Below are positions 18,105-25,987 of a DNA stretch of 64,000 nucleotides, in pieces. Under the pieces are notes generated by a model. That model was given only the letters and a program-made list of their open reading frames with translations. It made no database searches and had not been told where the DNA came from. The first letter of the stretch is position 1. Each line of letters opens with the position of its first letter. The position numbers and the translations under genes were made by a program. This DNA comes from SHLQ01 sp964451305 (lineage in GTDB: Bacteria; Actinomycetota; Acidimicrobiia; Acidimicrobiales; SHLQ01), in assembly GCA_964451305.1 (NCBI GenBank), contig CAYVHV010000019.1, forward strand, positions 5,896-69,895, given 5' to 3'.

Positions 18105-19127
18105 TTACGATCCAGGTTTGTCGAGAAACAGCCGTGACCCTGGTGTTGCGCCCGAGAGGGCATCGTTTGCAAGGAGCACAGCGGCCGACGAGTAGGTCGA
18201 CATCTCGCCACCGGGGAAGTGCACCTCCTCGGGATGTACCTCGCCGGTCCAGTATCGGCCGCTCTCGTGACGAAGTCGCCACGTCGTATCGAATAGCCGT
18301 TCAGCGGTTGCTCGATCGCCGATCGCAAGGTGGGCAATCGCACATTCCGACGTCTCGGCCGTTGTGACCCATGGACGATCGCCGACGCACTTAATTCCCA
18401 GTCCGTCCATGGAGAACGTCGACCGTCGGGCCGCGAGGCGATCGACCGCCGGCTGGCCTCGTACCGCGCCGCTGAGCACCGGGTAATACCAATCCATTGC
18501 CCAGCGGTTCTTGGGCGCGAATGCACCCTCGGGCTGTTCGCGCAGCACGTCGCCGAGTCGCTCGATACGATCGAGCCAATCCCCACGCTCGGTCCCCGCA
18601 ATCGTGGAGAGTGCGTATGCACATCGGGCGGAGTGGTAGATCGATGACGAACCGGTGAGAAGCGCAAATGTCCACGGAGTTCCGTCGTTGTGGCGCGCCC
18701 ACAAGATCTCGCCCCGCGGCTGCTGAAGTTCGAACACCCAGTCGAGCGCACGTTCGACAACGGGGAACATCGTGTCGACGAATCCGGTGTCGTTCGTGAT
18801 GAGGTAGTGGTGCCAGACCCCCGTGGCGATGTACGCGATCACGTTGGCATCGAACTTGTCTTGCTCGACGCCATCCTCGGTGTAGTACTGATGCCACGCG
18901 CCGTCGTCGAGCTGGAGGCCGACCAGCCAGTCATAGGCGCGCTCGGCATTCTCGAGTCGGCCAGCGGTCGCAAGAGCCATCGCTGCTTCGACGTGATTCC
19001 ATGGATCGGCATGGCCACCCGGGACCCACGGAATCATGCCCGAACCGAGCTGCCACTCGGCAATGGCATCAGCGGTCTGAGCGATCTGAATCTGGGTGAG
19101 TGGGCCAGTTGTGGCAGCTTCGGTCAT
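18105..19127 (-). CDS. prenyltransferase/squalene-cyclase-like alpha/alpha-toroid protein
   Basis: 340 aa from ATG 19127. Helical repeats such as LQLDDGAWHQYY and LQQPRGEILWARHNDG resemble the QW repeats of prenyltransferase and squalene cyclase barrels, but no cyclase DxDD motif is evident. The fold also occurs in glycoside hydrolases and in proteins of unknown activity. The start overlaps the stop of the upstream methyltransferase (ATGA), so it is third in a GT4, methyltransferase and toroid operon. The activity is unassigned. Confidence 0.75.
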   Translation of the reverse strand: MTEAATTGPLTQIQIAQTADAIAEWQLGSGMIPWVPGGHADPWNHVEAAMALATAGRLENAERAYDWLVGLQLDDGAWHQYYTEDGVEQDKFDANVIAYIATGVWHHYLITNDTGFVDTMFPVVERALDWVFELQQPRGEILWARHNDGTPWTFALLTGSSSIYHSARCAYALSTIAGTERGDWLDRIERLGDVLREQPEGAFAPKNRWAMDWYYPVLSGAVRGQPAVDRLAARRSTFSMDGLGIKCVGDRPWVTTAETSECAIAHLAIGDRATAERLFDTTWRLRHESGRYWTGEVHPEEVHFPGGEMSTYSSAAVLLANDALSGATPGSRLFLDKPGS

Positions 19128-19861
19128 GGGGCGCTCGGGATGGGTTTGACGCCGTAGACGACCATGCTCTTGCCAAGTACTGGGTTGAGGATTCGATCGG
19201 CAACCTTGGTCACGGTTGGTTGCTTCATGATGTCCCATTCGAGAAGTTTGTTGTACGCCTTTGTAACGGGATGGTCATTTGGGTCTTCTTGGGGTCCAAC
19301 AGCACACCGCAGCCACCAGTAGGGCGTGTGAAGCGAATGCGCTCGATGGGTGTGGAAGATTTCGAGTCCGGCTGCTTCCATCCGCCTCGCAAGTTCGCCC
19401 TTTTCGTAGATCCGCACGTGGCCACCAGCGACCTTGGGGGCGTGGTATTCGTCGGTGATCTTCCAGCAGATCTTCTCTGGCAGGGTTGCAGGTATGGTCG
19501 CCGCGAACGTCCCTCCGGGGCGAAGGACGCGCACCAACTCGACGAGCGCTGCGATGTCGTCATCGATGTGTTCGAGAATTTCTGAAGCAATAACGCGATC
19601 GAAGGTGTTGTCTGGAAACGGCAGACTGGTGACGTCCCCGTTGCACGATGCTGAGGACACGCCGGTAGGCAGCTCGTTCGCTTCTTCCATGGCGCCGACC
19701 GTGCCGTCGACCTCGATGAGCTCTGGAAGCGAGAAGTCACTGCTGACCACGTCGGCGCCGCGTCGCAACGCTTCGTAGCTGTGCCGACCAAACCCACAGC
19801 CAATGTCGAGCAGTCGGTCGCCGGCGTGTAGGTCCAAGACGTCATAGTCGACGGTCAACAT
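19124..19861 (-). CDS. class I SAM-dependent methyltransferase
   Basis: 245 aa. The SAM-binding motif LLDIGCGFGRHSYEALRRGA and the later VIASEILEHIDDDIAALVELVRVLRPGG-type segment (quoted parts: SEILEHIDDD, RVLRPGGTFA) are textbook UbiE/Methyltransf_11 features. It is second in the minus-strand operon, 48 nt after the glycosyltransferase and overlapping the toroid gene by 4 nt. The target is probably the same glycan or glycolipid made by the neighbours, by inference. Confidence 0.9.
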   Translation of the reverse strand: MLTVDYDVLDLHAGDRLLDIGCGFGRHSYEALRRGADVVSSDFSLPELIEVDGTVGAMEEANELPTGVSSASCNGDVTSLPFPDNTFDRVIASEILEHIDDDIAALVELVRVLRPGGTFAATIPATLPEKICWKITDEYHAPKVAGGHVRIYEKGELARRMEAAGLEIFHTHRAHSLHTPYWWLRCAVGPQEDPNDHPVTKAYNKLLEWDIMKQPTVTKVADRILNPVLGKSMVVYGVKPIPSAP

Positions 19862-19909
19862 GGCAACCCCGCGCCTATCGAGAGTGATGCTTGCTGGTTC
19901 GTTGCTCGA

Positions 19910-21190
19910 TCACCCATATCGGGTCGCGGTTTCTGCGAGAAGGGCTCGGTACTGGTCGACGGTCTTGACCGCGGTGTGCGCCCAGCTCCACTGGTCGATA
20001 ACCCGCTGGCGGCCGGCGTGACCGACCCGGTTGCGGAGCTCGGCATCATCGAGCGCTGTTCGGATCATCTGGGCGAGCGCTTCGCTGTCACCTGGGGGCA
20101 CTTGGAGGCATGTCTCACCATGGTTGCCGGTGACCTCGGGAAGCGCTCCACCGGTGGTTGCGATGAGCGGCGTCGAGCACGACATGGCCTCGATAGCTGG
20201 GAGAGAGAACCCTTCGTAGAGCGATGGGACGCAGGCAAGTTCGGCTTCGGAGTACAGCTCGACGATTCGTTCGTCGGACACGCCGCTGACGAATTGCACG
20301 ACATCTTCGAGACCGAGGTCGCGCAGGGTCTGTTCGGTCTTGGAATCCTCTTTCATCTTTCCAATGATGACGATTTCGACGTGGCGCTCCGAACGGACTT
20401 TTGCTGCCGCCTCCAGCAGATACACAAGTCCCTTCATGGCCACGTCTGCGCTCGCGGTGGTGATGATCCGACCAGGAACTCGGTCAACGCCCGGCACGGG
20501 CTTGAACAGCTCTGGATCGACGCCTACCGGGACGACGTGGATCTTGTCGATGTCGACCTTGTGATCGGCGCTGATATCGACCTTGGAATTTTCTGACACC
20601 GTCATGACGCGATCCATGCGCTTTGCCACCTGCGTTTGCATGCGGGTGAAGGCGTACCACCGGCGCTTCCCGATCTGTTCGGTGAGCGTGCGAGCGTGTT
20701 CTATCTCGAGTCGCCGGTCGACGGTGATGGGATGGTGGATCGTGGCGAGGACGGGTAGCAGTTTCTGGAGGCCGAGGAGCCCCCATCCGAGCGTCTGATT
20801 GTCATGGATGAGATCGAAGTCGCGGTGGCGAGCTCGTAGGTTGTCCCATGCCCTCCACGAGAAGGCCATTGGCTCCGGGAAGTTCCCGAGGTTGAACGAC
20901 GTGTTCTCTATCCAGTCCCAGCGGTCTTTCAGCTCGAACATGCGAGGTTTGCGCATCGGGAACTGGTCGTTGAACGTCTCGAGGCTGGGAAGCTTCGTGA
21001 GAGGTACCCGCTCGTCGAGGTGCGGGTATGGGGGACCGCCCAGCACTTCGACGGTGTGGCCCATGTCGACGAGTGCCTTGGTGAGGTGGCGTGTGTAGAC
21101 ACCCTGCCCGCCGACGTGCGGCTTGCCCCGATACGACAGGTAGGCAATCCGCAGAGGTCCGTCAGATGCGGATCGATTGTGAACGGTCAT
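19910..21190 (-). CDS. glycosyltransferase family 4
   Basis: 426-aa retaining GT-B glycosyltransferase. The acceptor-side N-terminus has GKPHVGGQGVYTRHLTKAL, and the donor side has the E-x7-E motif in YEGFSLPAIEAMSC. No membrane span is evident, so it acts at the cytoplasmic face of the membrane. It is first in the operon with the methyltransferase and toroid genes. The 95-nt divergent region to dtd would hold the promoter. Confidence 0.92.
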   Translation of the reverse strand: MTVHNRSASDGPLRIAYLSYRGKPHVGGQGVYTRHLTKALVDMGHTVEVLGGPPYPHLDERVPLTKLPSLETFNDQFPMRKPRMFELKDRWDWIENTSFNLGNFPEPMAFSWRAWDNLRARHRDFDLIHDNQTLGWGLLGLQKLLPVLATIHHPITVDRRLEIEHARTLTEQIGKRRWYAFTRMQTQVAKRMDRVMTVSENSKVDISADHKVDIDKIHVVPVGVDPELFKPVPGVDRVPGRIITTASADVAMKGLVYLLEAAAKVRSERHVEIVIIGKMKEDSKTEQTLRDLGLEDVVQFVSGVSDERIVELYSEAELACVPSLYEGFSLPAIEAMSCSTPLIATTGGALPEVTGNHGETCLQVPPGDSEALAQMIRTALDDAELRNRVGHAGRQRVIDQWSWAHTAVKTVDQYRALLAETATRYG

Positions 21191-21285
21191 ACGGGTTCGA
21201 GTCTACTGCTGTCTCGCGTAGTTACTAGTTGGTAACTATCTACCCAAACAGGTGGCTACAACCCGCTGCCACTACTGTTTCCGCC

Positions 21286-21723
21286 ATGCGAGCGCTCGTC
21301 CAACGATGTACCGAAGCGTGGGTTACCTCCGATCGTGTCGAGGTGGGTCGAATAGACGCTGGGTTGTGCGTCCTCGTCGGCATGACCCATACCGACGATG
21401 CAGCGACAGCGACCAAGATGGCGGACAAGCTGTGGAACCTTCGGATCATGGATGACGAAGACGGCGTCATGAACCTGTCGGTGGCGGACACGACCAGGTC
21501 GCTGCTGCTCGTCAGTCAGTTCACGCTGTACGGCGACGCACGAAAGGGACGTCGGCCGACGTGGATCGACGCGGCACGACCCGAGCATGCTGAGCCGCTC
21601 TTCACCGCTGTGGTCGAAGCGCTTCGTTCGCTCGGTGCCACCGTGGAGACCGGGCGATTCCGAACCGACATGCAGGTCGGCCTGATCAACGACGGTCCTG
21701 TGACGGTCTCGGTCGAGCTTTAG
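21286..21723 (+). CDS. dtd: D-aminoacyl-tRNA deacylase
   Basis: Removes D-amino acids (and glycine mischarged on tRNA-Ala) from tRNA. 145 aa from ATG 21286 (MRALVQRC). The two active-site motifs are visible as LLLVSQFTLYGDARKGRRP and LINDGPVTVSVE, the second corresponding to the cross-subunit GPVT (Gly-Pro) motif. The stop overlaps the stop of the convergent Lnt-like gene by 4 nt. Confidence 0.94.
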   Translation: MRALVQRCTEAWVTSDRVEVGRIDAGLCVLVGMTHTDDAATATKMADKLWNLRIMDDEDGVMNLSVADTTRSLLLVSQFTLYGDARKGRRPTWIDAARPEHAEPLFTAVVEALRSLGATVETGRFRTDMQVGLINDGPVTVSVEL

Positions 21724-23198
21724 ACGTCTGCGTGGTCGTCGCGGCGAGTCCGTGCCGCCACGACGACAAAAGCGAGGAGCGACACGATAAGCATCGGCGG
21801 AGCGCCGAGCCGTGTGGCGAGCGTCAGCCCATCTTTCCGCTCGATCGTGCCGTAGAGAACTCGCTGCTCGCTGATGCTGGTTCGCTCGAGGACGGTTCCG
21901 CCGGGATCGATAATGCCGCTGAACCCGGTCGGCGCGGCTTGCAGGACCCATCGGCCGGTCTCCTGGGCCCGAAGACGAGACGACGCGATCTGCTGCGACT
22001 GCAAGATGGTGAGCCAGAAGCTCGAACCATTCGTTGGATTGATCAAGATCTCGCCGCCGTCTCGAATCGCTGCGCGCCCGCGGCTGTCGAAGAAGATCTC
22101 CCACGAGATGCTGATGCCGAGTTGGGCGACCTCAGCGTCGAGCACCGCCGGTCCCGTTCCGGGCAGCGCATCTCGGCCAGGTACTTCGTTCGAGAAGGTC
22201 TCGATGAGGCCGCGCAACGGCACGAACTCACCGAATGGAACGGTTCGGACTTTGTCGTACCGACTGAGAAATTCACCGTCGGCGGAGATTGCTGTCGAGT
22301 AGTTGACGTTGTAGTCGGGGAATTCATCGGGTGCGATGTGGAACCAGCCCGGAACGAGGACCGTGCCCTGCTCTCGTGCGATGGCGGCGGTGTCTTCTAC
22401 GGCTTCGGTCATGAAGAAGAGGTCGTCGCAGCCACCGAGCGGTGTTCCATCGGGAATGGGGTTGACGACGTTCTCCGGCCACAAAATGAGATCGACGTCG
22501 CGGTCGATGGTGCTCGTCGCCTCTCGATGGCGATCGAACACCGCTTGATTGTCGCAGACACTCGCTCGGGTTCGTTGCGGGCCGCCGCCTTGGACAACGG
22601 CGACGTCGATGGTGTCGATGACAGACCCTGTTGGTGCAACAAACCCGGCGATGACCGCAACAGCGACCGTTCCGAAGACGATGCCCACCATGTCGTAGCG
22701 CCGCTCGATGAGTAAGCGGAGCGCAGAACCGGTGGCGACCGTAACAGCGACGAGCAACAGCGCTCCACCGAGGGGCAGCACCGATGCCAGCGGAGACGCC
22801 ACTTGGGTCATTGGCAGGGTCGCGAGTGGCACGCCACCGAACGGCCATGACCAGCGGAACCACTCGAAGAGCACAAAACCAGCAGGCAACAGCACGAGCC
22901 TTTTGTCGCCACCTCCAGCGAGAAGCGAAATCAAGCCGTATCCAGCGCCGAAGATCAGGAACACCGCAACGTACCCACCGGAGGTCAGATCGAACAACCA
23001 GAGCTCACCCATAGCGAGCCAGACAAGGCCCGCCGCCCACCCGGATAAGAACCGTGCCTTCTTCGATTCGTCGCCGGCGAGGTAGTCGAACAGAGCCAAT
23101 CCAACAAAGGTGAGCGGCCACCAACCCCATGGAGGAAGTGAGAAGGCGATCAAAAAACCTGCAACTGCCCCGAGAAGGATCTTGACCGGTAGGTTCAC
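21720..23198 (-). CDS. lnt: apolipoprotein N-acyltransferase-like protein (Lnt family), Cys replaced by Ser
   Basis: About 492 aa. N-terminal membrane helices (LPPWGWWPLTFVGLALFDYL is the first conserved loop) are followed by a nitrilase domain. The catalytic Glu (LWPENVVNP) and Lys (YDKVRTVPFGEFVP) are present. The position of the nucleophile Cys (consensus I-C-Y-E) reads ISISWEIFFDSR, encoded by TCG, so Ser replaces Cys. The later segment ILINPTNGSSFWLTILQ is canonical. It may be a clade variant with altered activity or a non-acylating homologue. The start is uncertain; GTG 23198 is chosen because the first helix follows directly, and the frame is open to 23279. Confidence 0.8.
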   Translation of the reverse strand: MNLPVKILLGAVAGFLIAFSLPPWGWWPLTFVGLALFDYLAGDESKKARFLSGWAAGLVWLAMGELWLFDLTSGGYVAVFLIFGAGYGLISLLAGGGDKRLVLLPAGFVLFEWFRWSWPFGGVPLATLPMTQVASPLASVLPLGGALLLVAVTVATGSALRLLIERRYDMVGIVFGTVAVAVIAGFVAPTGSVIDTIDVAVVQGGGPQRTRASVCDNQAVFDRHREATSTIDRDVDLILWPENVVNPIPDGTPLGGCDDLFFMTEAVEDTAAIAREQGTVLVPGWFHIAPDEFPDYNVNYSTAISADGEFLSRYDKVRTVPFGEFVPLRGLIETFSNEVPGRDALPGTGPAVLDAEVAQLGISISWEIFFDSRGRAAIRDGGEILINPTNGSSFWLTILQSQQIASSRLRAQETGRWVLQAAPTGFSGIIDPGGTVLERTSISEQRVLYGTIERKDGLTLATRLGAPPMLIVSLLAFVVVAARTRRDDHADV

Positions 23199-23323
23199 CG
23201 GCTCATTCTGGCCCAAAAGTACCACTTTTCTGCCTACACCTCGGCGAAGAATGTGCCGAATGAATATGAGATAGGCCATTCACGGCCTCTACTGCGAATT
23301 TGAGCAACGAAGGAAACACCGAA

Positions 23324-24814
23324 ATGAATCGGCGACTCTCCACCATTTCTTTGACCGTGGCACTGGTTGCGACTGCGTGCACCGGTGGGGATGTCAGCGA
23401 GCAGGCGGTCGAAGCCCCGCTGACGACAGAGCCAGTAACCCGAAGCGTGCAAGAGGCATCCCCTGCGACGACGACGATTCCCGTCCCGACAACGACGACT
23501 ACGACGGTTCTCGCACCGAGCACGCTTGCGTTCAGCTCTTCAGCTGACGTTGGGCGCCTCTTCGCTCTCGACCGCGACATCACGGCATCGACCTCAGCCG
23601 GCGGGGATCCCGACGCATCTCCAGTGACTGCTGGAACGGTCGTGCAGGCGTCGAGCTTGCGCAGCCGAAATGACGTGCTGTGGGTTCGCATTGAAAGTAC
23701 CGTTCCGGACGGATCCACCCTTGGGTGGGTCCCTGCGGACACGCTCGTTCCAACCGCAGAGTCCATCTTCACCGAGGACTCGAGCTCGGCTCGCCAGTTC
23801 CGCCAAGTTGCTTCAGCGGTGGAGAACGACGCACTCGGTGTCTTCGCAGTACCTGGCAGCGGAACGCCATTGGGCTTTCTCTCCGAGGGTGAGATTGCCA
23901 TGCACGGCGGCGTGTCAGCGTTGACTCCGAGCGGCGACATTTGGCTCGACATTATCGATCCGGGCAACAACGCTCGTCTCGGATGGGTTCCAGCCCGTTC
24001 ATTTCGGGGGCTTTCCGGCGGAGCGATTCAGGACAACGACGGCAACCCTGCGGCTCGCTCGCCTATCGCTGGCGTCAACTATGGACAGGCCCTTACCGGT
24101 GGCGTGACAGCGAGTGGTTGTAACGCCGTACAGGTCACCTTTACGAACTCGAGCGCATCAGCTGGCCTCGCGATGGTCTTTGGTACCGACTCGCCGATCG
24201 GACGCGAACTTTCCACCGGCGGGTATACGTGGTCGGGCACGTCGATCTTCGGCCCTGCTGGCTCGGATCTGACGATCACCATTCCGTCGAGTACGACACG
24301 CGACTGGTTCTTTGCACCGCTCGACAACGATGCGCAAGCGTCCTTCTCGTCGGTCAATGACGATGGTCGAGCGGTCGCCGACGATGTTCTACAGATCAGT
24401 GTCCCTGCCGGATCATGTGCGGTCACCGTCACGGCACCGGGCGCGCCGGTACTCGATTCGTACGTGAACGATCTGCCCGAGTCCGAACGTGAGGCAGCCA
24501 TCGCTCAGTTCGAAGCTGACCTCGCAGAGTTCGAAGGTCGCCAAGCACCGCTCATTCCTGGTGAAGAGAGCGAAGATGCCGAAGGTGATGCTGCTGGCGA
24601 CGACGCCGACGTTGACCCAGAGGCCGAAGCTGGTGCTGAAGGTGATGCACCCACTACCGACACAGCTGTGACCGACCCAGCTGTGGATGCCGCTGCTCAA
24701 GATCCGGCCGCTGCTACCGATCCAGCAGCTCCGGCGGCAGAAGCAACACCACCAGCGGCTAACCCGCCAGCCGATCCAGTCGCTGAGGGAACACAAGCTC
24801 CACCATCTCCGTAG
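23324..24814 (+). CDS. secreted lipoprotein with SH3-like repeats and acidic/Pro-Ala tail
   Basis: 496 aa from ATG 23324. The signal ends in the lipobox LVATAC, followed by a Thr-rich linker. Two SH3-like units recur, with the cores LGWVPADTLVP and LGWVPARSFRGL, a pattern typical of bacterial wall-binding SH3b domains. A middle beta-rich domain contains two cysteines (ASGCNAVQ and AGSCAVTV). The last 130 residues are acidic, then Pro/Ala-rich. It is likely a cell-wall-associated lipoprotein; the function is unknown. Confidence 0.75.
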   Translation: MNRRLSTISLTVALVATACTGGDVSEQAVEAPLTTEPVTRSVQEASPATTTIPVPTTTTTTVLAPSTLAFSSSADVGRLFALDRDITASTSAGGDPDASPVTAGTVVQASSLRSRNDVLWVRIESTVPDGSTLGWVPADTLVPTAESIFTEDSSSARQFRQVASAVENDALGVFAVPGSGTPLGFLSEGEIAMHGGVSALTPSGDIWLDIIDPGNNARLGWVPARSFRGLSGGAIQDNDGNPAARSPIAGVNYGQALTGGVTASGCNAVQVTFTNSSASAGLAMVFGTDSPIGRELSTGGYTWSGTSIFGPAGSDLTITIPSSTTRDWFFAPLDNDAQASFSSVNDDGRAVADDVLQISVPAGSCAVTVTAPGAPVLDSYVNDLPESEREAAIAQFEADLAEFEGRQAPLIPGEESEDAEGDAAGDDADVDPEAEAGAEGDAPTTDTAVTDPAVDAAAQDPAAATDPAAPAAEATPPAANPPADPVAEGTQAPPSP

Positions 24815-24889
24815 CTGAGAAACGCTGACGTCGACTCCGGCCTAACGCCAGCATTGAGGATGGACGCCCCACGACGGGACGACGGGAAA

Positions 24890-25192
24890 TTAGTGGTTAC
24901 AGCCGGGTCCGTGTTGGTGTTCGATATCGATGTCGATCTTCTTGCGAAGCGCGCCACGAGCGTGGAGCTGCACGTTGTTCGCGTATCCGATCAGTTTCGG
25001 GGAGACGTGAATCTTCATTCCGTCTTGGCGGATCACCCGGTATGGAGCGAGGTTCTTTCCTTTGAGATGCATGTCGACCGACACGTCATATTTGGTGCGT
25101 CCTCAACCAATGGGAGGGACGAAGTCGATTGCGACGACCCCGCCCTTCTTCTTGATCAGCGCGGCGGCGTCTTCGGTAACGAAGAGTTCCAT
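24890..25192 (-). CDS. HesB/IscA-like selenoprotein (Sec30 encoded by TGA)
   Basis: 100 aa if the in-frame TGA at 25103-25105 is read as selenocysteine. Before it: 29 codons from ATG 25192 (MELFVTEDAAALIKKKGG start, ending VPPIG). After it, in the same frame: GRTKYDVSVDM onward, ending EHQHGPGCNH. The N-terminal pattern (strand, DAAA helix, strand, then Sec-Gly) resembles HesB/IscA proteins, where Cys occupies this place. A strong AAGGGG Shine-Dalgarno lies 10 nt before the ATG. A SECIS-like hairpin follows the TGA. The coding sequence continues cleanly with no frameshift. Only one Cys remains (residue 97), near His-rich ends, suggesting metal or Fe-S chemistry. It lies 35 nt after the cyclase gene. 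Alternatives are a nonsense mutation, a sequencing error, or a short GTG-start ORF from 25084. Confidence 0.75.
25067..25089 (-). promoter_or_regulatory. candidate bacterial SECIS element
   Basis: On the minus strand the 5' arm is AUG, a bulged A, then CGUGUC. The apical loop is GGUC. The 3' arm is GACAUG then CAU, giving 9 base pairs (one G-U) with one bulge. The loop begins 23 nt after the UGA, inside the 16-37 nt range described for bacterial SECIS, and has a G in its first two positions. The E. coli fdhF element also has a GGUC apical loop; its bulge is U, whereas here it is A. Confidence 0.75.
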
Positions 25193-25227
25193 GATTTCGT
25201 AACCCCTTGAGTGTGTGCGTACTTCCC

Positions 25228-25911
25228 TTATCGGCCAGAAGCTTCTGATGTTTGGGTGACGGGGACCAAACGATAAACATCGCCGATCAGCCCAACACCC
25301 TTGATCGAGACGGATACGGCGCGATCGGCTTCGACCCAGTCCGGAAGGTCTTCGAGTTCACAGGCGCCGAGAATCTCATCGGGATTCGCTGCGGCACAGA
25401 GTTTGGCCGCCAGGTTCACCGGCTCGCCGATGTAGTCGTCGCCTTCGAAGAGCAGTGCGATTCCGCTCGCGATGCCCACACGCACCTGGAGTGCGGTTGG
25501 CGCAAAGTGGTGGATGAGGTGTGCGCCAAAGGCGATGGCAGCTTGAGGGTCGACGCCGACGATCATGACGCCGTCACCGAGCCATTTCGCCACTCTGACG
25601 CCTCGTTTTGCGGCCACGTTGCGGGCGATTCGCCGGAACTCGCCGAGGAGCTTCACCGCCTCGTGCGGTCCGTTCTCCCGGGTGTACTGCGTGAACCCCG
25701 AGAGGTCGGCAAAGACGAAGGTGCGATCGATGTTTAGGTGGGTGTCACCGTCGGGAAGCTCGTCGGGAGATTCGAGCCCGGAGCCCTGGCGTGCCTGAAA
25801 CCAGTCAAGGGCGGGTCCCGCATCGTCCGATCCGCGTTCGATCGGGTCGTCAGTGATGTGGGGTGTCTCATCGTTTGCGCGATGAACCGCTTCCGATTGA
25901 TCCAATTGCAT
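25228..25911 (-). CDS. class III adenylate/guanylate cyclase, Lys at the transition-state Arg position
   Basis: About 227 aa from ATG 25911; the frame extends to a TTG at 25953. Single cyclase domain. The first metal Asp is in FVFADLSGFTQYTRENG and the second in AKWLGDGVMIVG. The adenine-specifying Lys (AKWLGD) and Asp (EGDDYIGE) are present, pointing to ATP. The transition-state pair Asn-x3-Arg reads as VNLAAKL, so Lys replaces Arg. Activity may be reduced or pH-dependent. No sensor or membrane domain is visible. It precedes the selenoprotein gene by 35 nt on the same strand. Confidence 0.85.
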   Translation of the reverse strand: MQLDQSEAVHRANDETPHITDDPIERGSDDAGPALDWFQARQGSGLESPDELPDGDTHLNIDRTFVFADLSGFTQYTRENGPHEAVKLLGEFRRIARNVAAKRGVRVAKWLGDGVMIVGVDPQAAIAFGAHLIHHFAPTALQVRVGIASGIALLFEGDDYIGEPVNLAAKLCAAANPDEILGACELEDLPDWVEADRAVSVSIKGVGLIGDVYRLVPVTQTSEASGR

Positions 25912-25987
25912 AATTTCGCAGTGAATCACAAACTTTGCGCAAATACTCAGCAATCACTCAAAACGTTGAAGATCGCCACTCGGAGAT

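Noticed and set aside
24890..25084. The 64-aa ORF starting with GTG at 25084 as a complete gene
   Set aside because: It lacks a Shine-Dalgarno and cuts the conserved N-terminal strands. The in-frame extension through TGA to ATG 25192 explains it better.
25086..25280. A 64-aa minus-strand frame with Arg-rich content overlapping the selenoprotein start
   Set aside because: It lies in another frame, overlaps the cyclase end, and has no start context as good as the AAGGGG-ATG at 25192.
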